A stretch of DNA of 64,000 nucleotides from Anaerococcus obesiensis ph10 (GCF_000311745.1 NZ_HE978532.1:1-64000); one strand, 5' to 3'; counted from the first letter of the stretch, positions 35,943 to 43,824 are shown. Notes: generated by a model not told the origin, from the letters alone. Numbers and translations are program-made.

Positions 35943-36083
35943 ATAAATTTGGTGCAGGATAGAAGTATAAAACCTTTGTGCATTTAGCAATATTCTATCG
36001 TTGCATAACTACAAAAAAACTACAATTATTTTATTAAAAAATGTACGTTGGTAACCAACTAATATTTATTACTTTAAAAATAC

Positions 36084-36112
36084 TTGACTTATGAAATTAA
36101 ATAGTCTACAAT
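36084..36112 (+). promoter_or_regulatory. Rightward promoter with no gene behind it
   Basis: TTGACT (36084-36089), exactly 17 bases and TACAAT (36107-36112) on the plus strand. The next plus-strand feature is the hairpin with T-run at 36257-36295. No open frame longer than a few codons lies between, so a non-coding transcript of about 170 bases is possible. Confidence 0.55.
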
Positions 36113-36256
36113 AAAGTTGTAATAAAAATGTTCTAAAATCATATACTTTCATTTTTATTATCATTATTAGTTGATAAACGGATTATGTTGATTATTAACA
36201 TTTGATGTGTTGAAAAACTAAAAAATTTAAACAATTTGATTAATAACATGATATGT

Positions 36257-36295
36257 AAAAAAGAGATAGATTTTATTTTCTATCTCTTTTTCTTT
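36257..36295. terminator. Terminator overlapping the 3' end of the AP2-like gene
   Basis: Arms AAAGAGATAG (36260-36269) and CTATCTCTTT (36280-36289) form a 10-bp stem with T-rich flanks on both strands. It ends the minus-strand accessory operon and could also end the plus-strand transcript from 36112. Confidence 0.75.
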
Positions 36296-37010
36296 TATTT
36301 TCTAATTCTTTTTCTGTCCTCTCAGACGCTTTATTTATTTCTGGATTTATTTTATTAAAAACTTCATTTTTGTATCTTTTAGCATCTACTAAATTTCCAA
36401 AATATTTATTAGCTATTAATTTTTTCTTAAAGGTAACCCTTACTAAATATTCATTTCTGCTTTTTACAAAATAGATATTTTTAATTCCTGTAGATTTATT
36501 ATTTTTATTACTTCTTTTTTGAAATAAAGTTTTATAAGCAATCCCATTCCTTGCTTCTACATATAATTCTCTATTTTCTTCTGTTAAACAACCACAAGAT
36601 AAAATTCTTTTTGTTTTTAAATTATAATGTTTAACCTCGGTATAATTCCCACAGTCACATCTACATTTATAGATCCTATCATCATATTTTTTCTTATCTA
36701 ATTTTTTTACCACAACTAATTTCCCCGACCTATATCCTGGTTTTAAATCGGGAGTTTTTGTTCTACCTGTAATAAAATTTTTTGAGCAATCTGGGCACCC
36801 TTTTATAGCTTGCTTACCTTTTATCCTTCTAGCCAAGGCTTTAAATTCTTTGCCACAATGATTACACCTAACAAGTATATATAATCTATCAATCCTTTTA
36901 GGGTCTACTACTGTTACATGTTCAAATTTTTCGCCTTTTTCAAAAACCCATGTCCCTTTTACTTTTTTCGCCATTTTCTCATCTATCAACCTTGTAAATA
37001 AGCTAATCAT
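36273..37010 (-). CDS. Phage zinc-ribbon/AP2-like DNA-binding protein
   Basis: The 245-residue protein (or 233 if the ATG at 36974 is used) has two cysteine clusters: CNHCGKEF ... GCPDCSK (about 50-80) and YKCRCDCGNYTEV ... ILSCGCLTE (about 112-145). A C-terminal AP2/integrase-like module follows (GIKNIYFVKSRNEYLVRVTFKKKLIANKYFG, about 175-205), with a basic tail. AP2 modules occur in phage homing endonucleases; no HNH nuclease motif is visible here, so it may only bind DNA. Its last codons form one arm of the terminator. Neither start has a strong ribosome binding site. Confidence 0.65.
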   Translation of the reverse strand: MISLFTRLIDEKMAKKVKGTWVFEKGEKFEHVTVVDPKRIDRLYILVRCNHCGKEFKALARRIKGKQAIKGCPDCSKNFITGRTKTPDLKPGYRSGKLVVVKKLDKKKYDDRIYKCRCDCGNYTEVKHYNLKTKRILSCGCLTEENRELYVEARNGIAYKTLFQKRSNKNNKSTGIKNIYFVKSRNEYLVRVTFKKKLIANKYFGNLVDAKRYKNEVFNKINPEINKASERTEKELENKRKRDRK

Positions 37011-37083
37011 TCATATTTTAGCGTATAAGCTATTAAAATTATTTACTATACCTATTATATAACTTCCACCTTAAAATATAACT

Positions 37084-37518
37084 TTATTGCTCTAATTTAC
37101 TTTCCAAAGCTTCAACAATTATATCTTTCATACTTTTTTCGCTTTTTTCGCTCTTATCTTTTAATTTATTATATAAATTTTCAGGAATCAACAAACTAAA
37201 AGCAATATTGCCTTCTTCTTCAAGTTCAAATAACTTTTCATAATCATCAGCATCTAAATTTTCTTCCGCCCATTTCTTTGCCTCGTTTATTGTTACAGGT
37301 GTTATTTTCTCACTACCAGACCAACTGTTGCTTCCAGTTTGGACAGCGTAACTTGATGCTGGTCCACCTTCTCCATACATGAAAAACTCTCCTGTTTTCT
37401 TTCTATAAAGTTCTTCACATTCGTATTGTAAATCTGCGGAATTATATATATTTTCCCATCTTCCGATAAATTCTGCTGTGTCTGTGTCATATCTTTTACC
37501 ATTAATTATTTTTTTCAT
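37084..37518 (-). CDS. Phage accessory protein with C-terminal ribbon-helix-helix-like domain
   Basis: The 144-residue protein has two parts. Residues 1-90 (NGKRYDTDTAEFIGRWEN ... ELYRKKTGEFFMYGEGG) match a small uncharacterised family common in Firmicute phages and near toxin-antitoxin genes. Residues 105-144 (FSLLIPENLYNKLKDKSE ... MKDIIVEALESKL) look like a ribbon-helix-helix/Arc-type DNA-binding unit. A fusion of this kind could be an antitoxin or regulator. AAGGAG lies just before the ATG. No obvious toxin partner is adjacent. Confidence 0.65.
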   Translation of the reverse strand: MKKIINGKRYDTDTAEFIGRWENIYNSADLQYECEELYRKKTGEFFMYGEGGPASSYAVQTGSNSWSGSEKITPVTINEAKKWAEENLDADDYEKLFELEEEGNIAFSLLIPENLYNKLKDKSEKSEKSMKDIIVEALESKLEQ

Positions 37519-37552
37519 TTTTTTCTCCTTTTTAATATATTTTTATTTGTGT

Positions 37553-37672
37553 TATAATTTATTTAAGCAAAAAGCTCATCAAGGTGGAAAGCCTTGCGGA
37601 TTGAAATATTTTTTTATTTGTGTGTCAGATTCTGATACAAGAGGGGGTATTTAATATCCCCTCATTTTTGTA
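37553..37672 (+). ncRNA. Candidate plus-strand small RNA opposite the accessory operon
   Basis: A TATAAT (37553-37558; weak -35) precedes a region with the hairpin CAAGG-TGGAAAG-CCTTG (about 37578-37594), a TGTCAGA/TGATACA stem (about 37632-37649), and a strong GC-rich hairpin GAGGGGGTATTTAATATCCCCTC followed by ATTTTTGT. The orientation of the T-run favours the plus strand. It fills the 198-base gap between two minus-strand genes and has no open frame. It could be an antisense or accessory RNA; the family is unknown. Confidence 0.45.
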
Positions 37673-37716
37673 TTGTTACATTTATATTTTCTCAAACTCA
37701 ATTCAAATGCTTTCAT

Positions 37717-38250
37717 TTATTTAATTAAATTTTCCATTTGATCAAGTTTTAAATCGTCGCTTACACTTAATAAGCTTATATCTTTTTTATCTAAATTTTT
37801 AATTAATCTTTTAAGGGTTTCCTCATCTTTAATTATTACATCAATATCATCAATCATTTCTTCTTCTATTTCAGCCAATACTTTTTCATCATTAATTTTA
37901 AATTTAAGGTAGTAGCATTTATTGGAATCATCATATACTGCCTTTTTTAAGTTTTCTTTATTTAGTTCTTCTTTCTTAAAAAGATTGTAGAAATCTTCTT
38001 CACTATCAAAAAGTCCGTCATAATCTTCAGCAAAATCTAAATACCATCCTTCAAGCTCTTCATTTTCCCATTTTTTAAAGTTTTCTTCTGTTAGCTTAGT
38101 AACTAAAACTCTAAATTCTTTTCTTTCTGTATCGCTGTAATCTTTAAAATAAATATCTTTTCCTCTGTCGTTTGCATCATTCTTATTATCAAAATGTTCA
38201 AAAAAGCTTTCAGTTCCTCTATTATCTTCTAAAACGTAAATATATTTCAT
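37717..38250 (-). CDS. Acidic phage accessory protein, unknown
   Basis: The 177-residue soluble protein is strongly acidic (runs such as EIEEEMIDDIDVIIKDEE). It starts with a beta-rich MKYIYVLEDNRGTESFFEHF and becomes helical later. It has no recognisable motif. It lies 18 bases after the 145-residue neighbour and shares its promoter. Small acidic proteins near the lysis end of a prophage are often lysogenic-conversion or anti-defence genes (some mimic DNA), but nothing here proves that. Confidence 0.65.
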   Translation of the reverse strand: MKYIYVLEDNRGTESFFEHFDNKNDANDRGKDIYFKDYSDTERKEFRVLVTKLTEENFKKWENEELEGWYLDFAEDYDGLFDSEEDFYNLFKKEELNKENLKKAVYDDSNKCYYLKFKINDEKVLAEIEEEMIDDIDVIIKDEETLKRLIKNLDKKDISLLSVSDDLKLDQMENLIK

Positions 38251-38268
38251 TTTTATTTCTCCTATTTT

Positions 38269-38706
38269 TTAACCATAAAATTGAAATTCGTCGCCATTTT
38301 TAGAATAAGCCGTAAACCATTGTAAATTTGGATCATATCCACTAATTCCATTATCAGTATATTCTACTATTCCATCTTGTGATACGAAATCTATAAAATC
38401 TTCTTCATTTCCCTCTAATGTCATCCCATCATATTTTTCTTTTAATTTTAAAAATTTTTCATCTTCTTTTTCTTCAATCATAAATTGAAAATATTCCACA
38501 TCGGGATATTTTTTATTAATAGCCTTTATCACGTTTTTAATATCTTCTAAAGTATTTACACTAGTAGCTTTCTTATATAAGTCAGCATCAAAATCTTTTA
38601 GATCTTGTAATTTAATCTCTATATCGTAATACCAACTATCAATAATTTTATCTTCTGTCATTCCTACTGCATAAGTATTTTCGTAATTTCCTACATAAAT
38701 TCTCAT
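38269..38706 (-). CDS. Acidic phage accessory protein, unknown
   Basis: The 145-residue protein (MRIYVGNYENTYAVGMTEDKI ... NLQWFTAYSKNGDEFQFYG) is acidic and soluble with no domain I recognise. It is first in a four-gene minus-strand unit (38706 to 36273) driven by a near-consensus promoter 57 bases upstream and isolated by the terminator at 38861-38894. Its own strong promoter suggests expression in the lysogen, independent of late phage transcription. Confidence 0.65.
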   Translation of the reverse strand: MRIYVGNYENTYAVGMTEDKIIDSWYYDIEIKLQDLKDFDADLYKKATSVNTLEDIKNVIKAINKKYPDVEYFQFMIEEKEDEKFLKLKEKYDGMTLEGNEEDFIDFVSQDGIVEYTDNGISGYDPNLQWFTAYSKNGDEFQFYG

Positions 38707-38762
38707 ATTTTTTTCCTTTCTTCTTGTTTTTTAATCATTGTTTATTTTCTTTTGTTAATTAT

Positions 38763-38791
38763 ATAATACCACATTATATTTACATTGTCAA
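38763..38791 (-). promoter_or_regulatory. Promoter of the accessory (moron-like) operon
   Basis: Perfect TTGACA (38786-38791), 17 bases, TATTAT (38763-38768) on the minus strand. It stands between a terminator and the first accessory gene. Confidence 0.85.
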
Positions 38792-38860
38792 TATATACTC
38801 CGTAAATATCTCAAATAAACCAATTTATATAAAAAATAAAAATATATATATAAATAAGCA

Positions 38861-38894
38861 CAAAAAAAAGACCACCAGCAAAAAGCCAGTGGTC
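38861..38894 (-). terminator. Terminator after the DUF6275 gene
   Basis: Arms 38870-38879 and 38885-38894 form a 10-bp stem (two G-U pairs in the minus-strand RNA) with a five-base loop, followed by eight T. Confidence 0.82.
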
Positions 38895-38948
38895 ATTGTA
38901 GAAATTAGGTAACCAACTATATATAGTCTACCTATCAATTATATTATA

Positions 38949-39239
38949 CTATTTAATACGTTCTACTATTATTTTTCCATTTTCATCCAAAGCTACATTT
39001 TCTACTTTTTTGTAAACATCCATATATATTTCTCCCCTATCTCCATTGTAGGTAAATTCATAATAATACGCCTCTTTTACTGGTGTACTCATCAAACATT
39101 TACTGTTTTGTAAAGTTTTACAAGTCCAAACAGAAAATACATCATCTGCATCTATTTCTTCTTTAATATCTACTCTTTTATTTTCATATTCAGCAACTTT
39201 TCTTCGACATAATCTTAAAAATTTTTCATTTGTTATCAT
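38949..39239 (-). CDS. DUF6275-like phage protein
   Basis: This 96-residue protein (from the ATG at 39239, which has GGAGA nine bases upstream; a frame to 39263 is longer) resembles a small Firmicute phage family with the core EKFLRLCRRKVAEYENKR, DDVFSVWTCKTLQNSKCLMSTP and YYYEFTYNGDRGEIYMDVYKK. Function is unknown. It follows the hicB terminator and may depend on read-through. Confidence 0.7.
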   Translation of the reverse strand: MITNEKFLRLCRRKVAEYENKRVDIKEEIDADDVFSVWTCKTLQNSKCLMSTPVKEAYYYEFTYNGDRGEIYMDVYKKVENVALDENGKIIVERIK

Positions 39240-39264
39240 TTCTATATCTCCTTTTTTATCCACT

Positions 39265-39290
39265 AAAAAAGCGACTACTTATGTAATCGC
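39265..39290 (-). terminator. hicAB terminator
   Basis: Arms GCGACTAC (39271-39278) and GTAATCGC (39283-39290) make an 8-bp stem with one G-U pair. Six T follow on the minus strand. Confidence 0.75.
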
Positions 39291-39299
39291 TCAAAGTTT

Positions 39300-39692
39300 C
39301 TATTTTATATTTAATTCTTCTTTTAACCCTTCTTGTAAAACTCTTGAAAAATTGATGTTTTTTTGTTTTGCTAACATTTCAAGCCAAGTCGGTAAAGTTA
39401 ACATCTTGTTTTTATACACTTCTTTTGTTAAAGAAAATTGGTATGGTAGAAAAACATTTATATATACTACTTCTTGATTGTCTTTTAATTTAGATTTGTC
39501 AATGATATTCATTTTCGGATAATCTTTATAATCATAAAGCACTAACCCTATAACTTCTTGTGCCATGCTTATACCTTCCTCAAATGTATCTGAACATGTA
39601 AAGCAATTTTCTATATCTGGTATATCGATTGAATATCCACCTTCATCTTCTTTAGTAAAGATAGCACCATAAGTAACATAATTTTTATCCAT
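39300..39692 (-). CDS. hicB: HicB-family antitoxin
   Basis: The 130-residue protein has the partial RNase-H-like HicB fold (YGAIFTKEDEGGYSIDIPDIENCFTCSDTFEEGISMAQEVIG, about 8-50) that blocks HicA. The C-terminal part (TLPTWLEMLAKQKNINFSRVLQEGLKEEL) looks like a helix-turn-helix or ribbon-helix-helix operator-binding segment. It follows hicA by 35 bases. HicB normally represses its own promoter as a complex with HicA. Confidence 0.9.
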   Translation of the reverse strand: MDKNYVTYGAIFTKEDEGGYSIDIPDIENCFTCSDTFEEGISMAQEVIGLVLYDYKDYPKMNIIDKSKLKDNQEVVYINVFLPYQFSLTKEVYKNKMLTLPTWLEMLAKQKNINFSRVLQEGLKEELNIK

Positions 39693-39727
39693 CCTATCAT
39701 CCTTTCTTTAAATAGAGAACTTAGGGC

Positions 39728-39919
39728 TTATAAAAGCCCTAAACCTTTCAAAATGCTTTTAAGAGTACCTATTGGATAAGATTTTTTGGGATGTGGTATT
39801 GGAACTTCAACACCTGTTTCATCATTTACAAAAATATGATGACTACCTCTAACCCTATCCAACCTAAACCCTTGCTTTTTTGCAAGTTTCATAAGTTCTC
39901 TTGAGTTATAACTCTTCAT
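39728..39919 (-). CDS. hicA: HicA-family mRNA interferase toxin
   Basis: The 63-residue toxin has a dsRBD-like fold with the catalytic histidine in RVRGSHHIFVND (about residues 22-33) and the typical end PIGTLKSILKGLGL. HicA cleaves mRNA without ribosomes. Together with hicB it forms a complete type II toxin-antitoxin pair with its own promoter. It lies between the endolysin and accessory genes, a common place for prophage-stabilising modules. Confidence 0.92.
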   Translation of the reverse strand: MKSYNSRELMKLAKKQGFRLDRVRGSHHIFVNDETGVEVPIPHPKKSYPIGTLKSILKGLGLL

Positions 39920-39944
39920 AAGAAGCGTCCTCCTTACATTTATT

Positions 39945-39972
39945 ATTATAACATAGGTTTAACATTTGTCAA
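39945..39972 (-). promoter_or_regulatory. hicAB promoter
   Basis: TTGACA (39967-39972), 16 bases and TATAAT (39945-39950), both perfect, on the minus strand. AAGGAGG follows before hicA. The promoter abuts the endolysin stop codon. Confidence 0.88.
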
Positions 39973-39980
39973 CTTTTTTA

Positions 39981-40724
39981 TTAGAATTTTATCCAAGGTG
40001 TAGTATCTCCAGATAATTGTCTGTAAGCTACATATCTCCTAACACCAGAGTATGAAACATAAGATATCCATCTATATCCATCTCCTTCATAGACTGAGTC
40101 ATAAAAAATTTTTTCGCCTTTTCCATATTGAGCTACTACAGATGATTTTGTGCTTGGAGCTGACCTAACATTACATATAGATTCAGTAACTCCATACCAG
40201 GATTCATCTTTTATCCAACCTGAATTCTTACTTTGACTAGTTGACTTACTAACTGATGTGTTATCTCCTACATATCTTAGCACGCTGGTCCAAGGATAGT
40301 TATAGTACCAACTAGTACATATTTCTCTTCCTGTTTGGTCTCCTGTGTTTGTACCTACTATATCTCCATATTCGTCAATCTTAGCTCCTACTGTCTTACC
40401 ATTTCCTATATAGATTTCGGTATGATAGTATGAATTTAATAAAATATCTCCTCTCTTAAGTCCATGGCCGTTTCCTAAGCTTATTGAATTTGTAACATCT
40501 TTAAATCCACACTTAGTAAATACCCCATACATATTTCCAGTATAGGTAGCACCGTTGGTTTTTACAGGAATTCCTGCCCACTCACACACAGATATAACTA
40601 GAGATGAGCAATCAAAGTCAGACCAGGTATCAGGGCTTCCCCATCTAGAATACTGACTATATCCATGCTTGTTGTCATTTGCTATGTTTATTGCACTTTG
40701 TACATAATTTTCAATTTTTCCCAT
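39981..40724 (-). CDS. Phage endolysin: cysteine peptidase/amidase with SH3 domain
   Basis: The 247-residue lysin has an N-terminal papain-like domain (about 1-155) of the Amidase_5/NlpC-P60 type. The catalytic cysteine is in WSDFDCSSLVISVC (about residue 39) and the histidine in SYYHTEIYIGNG (about residue 101). A C-terminal SH3-like wall-binding domain follows (CNVRSAPSTKSSVVAQYGKGEKIFYD, about 183-240). It cuts peptidoglycan at lysis; there is no signal peptide, so it needs the holins. It overlaps the preceding holin gene by one base. Confidence 0.9.
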   Translation of the reverse strand: MGKIENYVQSAINIANDNKHGYSQYSRWGSPDTWSDFDCSSLVISVCEWAGIPVKTNGATYTGNMYGVFTKCGFKDVTNSISLGNGHGLKRGDILLNSYYHTEIYIGNGKTVGAKIDEYGDIVGTNTGDQTGREICTSWYYNYPWTSVLRYVGDNTSVSKSTSQSKNSGWIKDESWYGVTESICNVRSAPSTKSSVVAQYGKGEKIFYDSVYEGDGYRWISYVSYSGVRRYVAYRQLSGDTTPWIKF

Positions 40725-41104
40725 TACTTGCTCTCCTTTTGTCTTTTTACTTCATCTTCTAAAGTTTGGTTAATGTAATCGTTTAAGTCTCCATAAGCCT
40801 TGCCTAAAATTTCTTTAGATTCATTATCCAAGATCTTTTCAATGGATGCTTTCGTATCGTTCCACGCTTCTTCTTGTGCCGTTTTATCAAAACCTCCCGT
40901 TTCTTTTAGCCTATTTACAAATGTTTGATTGGTTGCACCAACACACTTAGCTATTATGTCTAATAGTTTTGAGCTTGCTTCCCTAAATTTTATATTTTCA
41001 ATTTTTGCTATTTTCTCTTTTGATAAATTACTTAAATATACAAATACATTTGTTAAGACTAATATTCCTATACTCACTAAAATTTTTATTAAAATATCGT
41101 TCAT
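40724..41104 (-). CDS. Phage holin, LL-H type
   Basis: The 126-residue protein has one N-terminal membrane helix (ILIKILVSIGILVLTNVFVYL, about 4-24) and a long charged cytosolic region (SSKLLDIIAKCVGATNQT ... VKRQKESK), as in the LL-H family. It would form the membrane lesion that releases the endolysin. Two TTCACAAGGA copies stand in tandem before its ATG, the second forming the ribosome binding site. Confidence 0.82.
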   Translation of the reverse strand: MNDILIKILVSIGILVLTNVFVYLSNLSKEKIAKIENIKFREASSKLLDIIAKCVGATNQTFVNRLKETGGFDKTAQEEAWNDTKASIEKILDNESKEILGKAYGDLNDYINQTLEDEVKRQKESK

Positions 41105-41199
41105 TTTTCTCCTCCTTGTGAAGTTCCTTGTGAAATTGTATCAGCTATTTTCTAATACTTTTTCCACATTATGTTATTTAATGTGTATATGTGTGTACT

Positions 41200-41225
41200 T
41201 AAAAAGGACTAGATTTCTCTAGTCC
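41200..41225 (-). terminator. Terminator inside the lysis cassette
   Basis: A perfect 8-bp stem (41206-41213 with 41218-41225), TTTC/GAAA loop, followed on the minus strand by five T. It overlaps the stop codon of the first holin-like gene and precedes the second holin, so full lysis-gene expression needs read-through. Confidence 0.78.
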
Positions 41226-41587
41226 TAAGCACTTTTATCGATATCATCTGCTATATCGTCAATTTTACTGTTTAAAATCGTAACATCTTTTTGTATTTGA
41301 TTTACCCCTTGCTTAATCTCAGCAAGGGTAGCCCCGGAAGAAGAATTGTGTACCTCTAATTTTTCCCCTAGGCATCTTACTTCGCCCTTGTTGGTTTCGA
41401 TTGATTGTGTTACTTTTTCTGTAAGTTTTAAAATTTTATCGTTATTTTCTTTCTGTAGCTTTCTGTCCTCTGCTCTTTCGCTTCTTTTTATGCTAGTATC
41501 TTCCATATATACTTTCAAAAAAATCGCCGCTATTACTACCAGAGGACCATTTTTAATTAATGCACTTGCTATCATTGTCCATTCCAT
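41225..41587 (-). CDS. Holin-like membrane protein with coiled coil (XhlA/BhlA-like)
   Basis: This 120-residue protein has one N-terminal membrane helix (GPLVVIAAIFLKVYM, about 14-28) followed by a long coiled coil (about 40-118; heptads in GVNQIQKDVTILNSKIDDIADDI). It resembles haemolysin XhlA or BhlA-like proteins that assist holins. It lies between tail-end genes and the LL-H holin, in keeping with a lysis role. Confidence 0.72.
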   Translation of the reverse strand: MEWTMIASALIKNGPLVVIAAIFLKVYMEDTSIKRSERAEDRKLQKENNDKILKLTEKVTQSIETNKGEVRCLGEKLEVHNSSSGATLAEIKQGVNQIQKDVTILNSKIDDIADDIDKSA

Positions 41588-41594
41588 ATTATAC

Positions 41595-42038
41595 CTACTT
41601 TTCTTCTATTCTTGGTGTCATTTTTATCATCATTATTTGTTGGTCTGTTAGCATATCCATTTTCTTTGCCATATCAAGATAGGCTTCATCAATTTTTCTT
41701 TCTGCCCAACAAAACATACAATATTTAAAAAACCATGTATTGTCCATAATCATTCCCCCTTTCTTTAATATTTCTAATATCTTTAATGTTAAATAATCTT
41801 TAGAATTTATTTCTAAATCATCACTCGGAAATAACATTCCAAGCATTAAATCGTCTTTGTTTACTCCCTCAACCCATTTATTGCCATCAAATTTTGGTTT
41901 CACAAGTGTTTCGTCTGGAGGAAGAGTTGTAAAATTAAATTCTTGTTTTTCTTTTATATCTAAATATGTTGTTCCAATAAAAAAGCCTTTATCATCTACA
42001 ATAAAGACTTCCTTAAACTCTGTTTTATTTTCTACCAT
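41595..42038 (-). CDS. Small tail-associated protein, with possible internal start
   Basis: The 147-residue reading frame seems to hold two units. Residues 1-95 (FIVDDKGFFIGTTYLDIK ... PPDETLVKPKFDGNKWVEG) resemble a short tail-fibre-adjacent phage family. Residues 98-147 (MDNTWFFKYCMFCWAERKIDEAYLDMAKKM) resemble XkdX-like mini-proteins and follow an internal GGGGG plus ATG (start at 41747). Either a fused gene or two nested products is possible. It overlaps the previous gene by seven bases. Confidence 0.6.
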   Translation of the reverse strand: MVENKTEFKEVFIVDDKGFFIGTTYLDIKEKQEFNFTTLPPDETLVKPKFDGNKWVEGVNKDDLMLGMLFPSDDLEINSKDYLTLKILEILKKGGMIMDNTWFFKYCMFCWAERKIDEAYLDMAKKMDMLTDQQIMMIKMTPRIEEK

Positions 42039-43816
42039 GCTCCCTCCGTTTTAAAATAAAAAGTAAATTCATTGGTAGAGCCTACTTCTATTTTGTCATT
42101 TTCGTTAATGATTCCAATATATCGTATTCTTCCATCATCTGTAATCCCCATACCTGGGATTATATTTACATGTCCACCTAATATATAAGAATATAAACTA
42201 AAGCCTATAAATAGATTACAATTATATCCTTTTGGCAAGGTTGCCCATGTATAATATTTTTTAATAGGATTAGTATTTGTAATATCTACTTTTCCCCATA
42301 TCCTTACTCCACCTAGAGGATCTTTTATTGTTTTAATAAATCCAGTTAAGCCATCGGAAAGCTTTAAATCAATAACTTTTCCTGCTTCTCCAAATGGTTT
42401 TATTTCTCCATTAAAACATATCTCCCCATCTACTTCTAACCCTTTATCGATGTGGGTGGGCACTCTCCCTACTCCCACAACTGGTTTATTTGCTCCAATA
42501 ACCAAAGATTGGCTTGTTGTTGGAATACTGGATATAGCTTGGTGTCTTTTAAATTTATCAGCAATACTTAGCCTTACATCATAGGCCTTATAATCGTTAA
42601 ACTCTCCACCAAGGGAAATTGTTCCATTAAATTTTCCATTTCCTACAGTTGCAGAATATACATTTCTCCAGTTATTTGTATCTTTTTCCGCTACGTCTAC
42701 TTTTACATCTAATGGATTTTTATTGGATATAACGGTAGATGTTAAGGATATTCTTGCACTTGCATACTTTGTATTTGTTTCTTCCCTGTAGGCATTAAAA
42801 AAAGATATATTAGGTAAGTTATATGGACTTAAATTAATAGTTTTTGTTGTACTTGCACTAAATCCTCTAGAATCTTGCACAGTAACTTTAATATTTTGGT
42901 TGCCTGAAAGGTTTATATCCTCCAGTTTTACATTAACTCCTGTTCTGGTTATTGAGCCTAAGCTTACATTAATATTTTTAATACTTGCCCCGTAATTGGC
43001 ACTTGCATCTGTAACTACATTCAAATCGGATAGTAGCTGGTAAAATGGACTAGACCCTATAATATTGATTTTATTCTGGTTAGCTTCCGTAACATTTACA
43101 CTATTAATAGTTGGACTTGCAGAACTTGGTACGTTTAAAGTTAAATTTTTAGAAGATGTACCAATTCTTGTACTTCCATCATAGGTTTCTAGGGTAAATG
43201 TTAAATTCATGCTTTTTAAATTTTGCATGTAATTTGTCATTACATTTGTAGAATTTGACCAATTTACAGAGCTTGATGTTGTTTTATTTGCAACTGTTTC
43301 TCCAGTTCCAGAATACGATAATTTTATAGTATGAGTAAAAAAACTTACTTTTTTATTTATTGCAATCTTTACTGTATTCCCTGCATAAATGCTTGATATA
43401 TTTGTTCCCGATGTATTTTGTAGGGAAAATGAAGATGCTCTTGGTATTTTTGATAATGTAAAATTACCTGAAATACTTCCTGTAGCAGAAGATGACCAAA
43501 GGCTAGCTGAAAAGGAAAATGACTTACTACCATCTTCATTATGTTTTACAGTTGTAGTTCCAGAAGCTAATTGTTGGGTACCGCCATTCCTTATATCAAA
43601 ATCTCTTCCACTTTGACTATGGACTGTTGAGCCATTAATTACAACACTTGTTTTTCCTGTATGGTACTTATTCCAAAACCCATAACCACCTTTGCCTTGT
43701 ATATATAGTCTATAGTATACAGTAGATGTATTATTGGCTATGCTTTGGCTTTCTTGTCTTATTTCTAAATGTATAGTTCCTGTACCATTTCTTATACTTG
43801 CACTATATGTTGCCAT
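42032..43816 (-). CDS. Phage minor structural protein (DUF859-like)
   Basis: The 594-residue protein resembles the DUF859 minor structural proteins of Gram-positive siphophages. It begins with TIHLEIRQESQSIANNTSTVYYRLYI and repeated beta-rich Ig-like modules (about 1-440), and ends with a receptor- or fibre-like domain (about 470-594; LKLSDGLTGFIKTIKDPLGGVRIWGKVD). It probably forms part of the tail tip or fibre and contacts the host surface. It is serine/threonine- and asparagine-rich, in contrast to the lysine-rich chromosomal proteins. Confidence 0.78.
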   Translation of the reverse strand: MATYSASIRNGTGTIHLEIRQESQSIANNTSTVYYRLYIQGKGGYGFWNKYHTGKTSVVINGSTVHSQSGRDFDIRNGGTQQLASGTTTVKHNEDGSKSFSFSASLWSSSATGSISGNFTLSKIPRASSFSLQNTSGTNISSIYAGNTVKIAINKKVSFFTHTIKLSYSGTGETVANKTTSSSVNWSNSTNVMTNYMQNLKSMNLTFTLETYDGSTRIGTSSKNLTLNVPSSASPTINSVNVTEANQNKINIIGSSPFYQLLSDLNVVTDASANYGASIKNINVSLGSITRTGVNVKLEDINLSGNQNIKVTVQDSRGFSASTTKTINLSPYNLPNISFFNAYREETNTKYASARISLTSTVISNKNPLDVKVDVAEKDTNNWRNVYSATVGNGKFNGTISLGGEFNDYKAYDVRLSIADKFKRHQAISSIPTTSQSLVIGANKPVVGVGRVPTHIDKGLEVDGEICFNGEIKPFGEAGKVIDLKLSDGLTGFIKTIKDPLGGVRIWGKVDITNTNPIKKYYTWATLPKGYNCNLFIGFSLYSYILGGHVNIIPGMGITDDGRIRYIGIINENDKIEVGSTNEFTFYFKTEGAW

Positions 43817-43824
43817 CTATCCTC

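Larger units (their letters stand above)
35644..36256. other. Non-coding stretch at the chromosome/prophage junction
   Basis: About 600 bases hold no credible gene. They contain the palindrome ATAAGT-CAAA-ACTTAT (about 35671-35686), a leftward terminator (35918-35942), a mixed-composition patch (35943-36030) and a rightward promoter (36084-36112). The patch has the repeated triplet-rich CTACAAAAAAACTACAA, as often seen beside tyrosine-integrase attachment sites. The left prophage end is probably here; no duplicated core can be shown because the other end is outside the window. Confidence 0.45.

Noticed and set aside
35940-36040. A tRNA or tmRNA gene at the prophage junction
   Set aside because: No cloverleaf, T-loop sequence or CCA-type end could be found on either strand.
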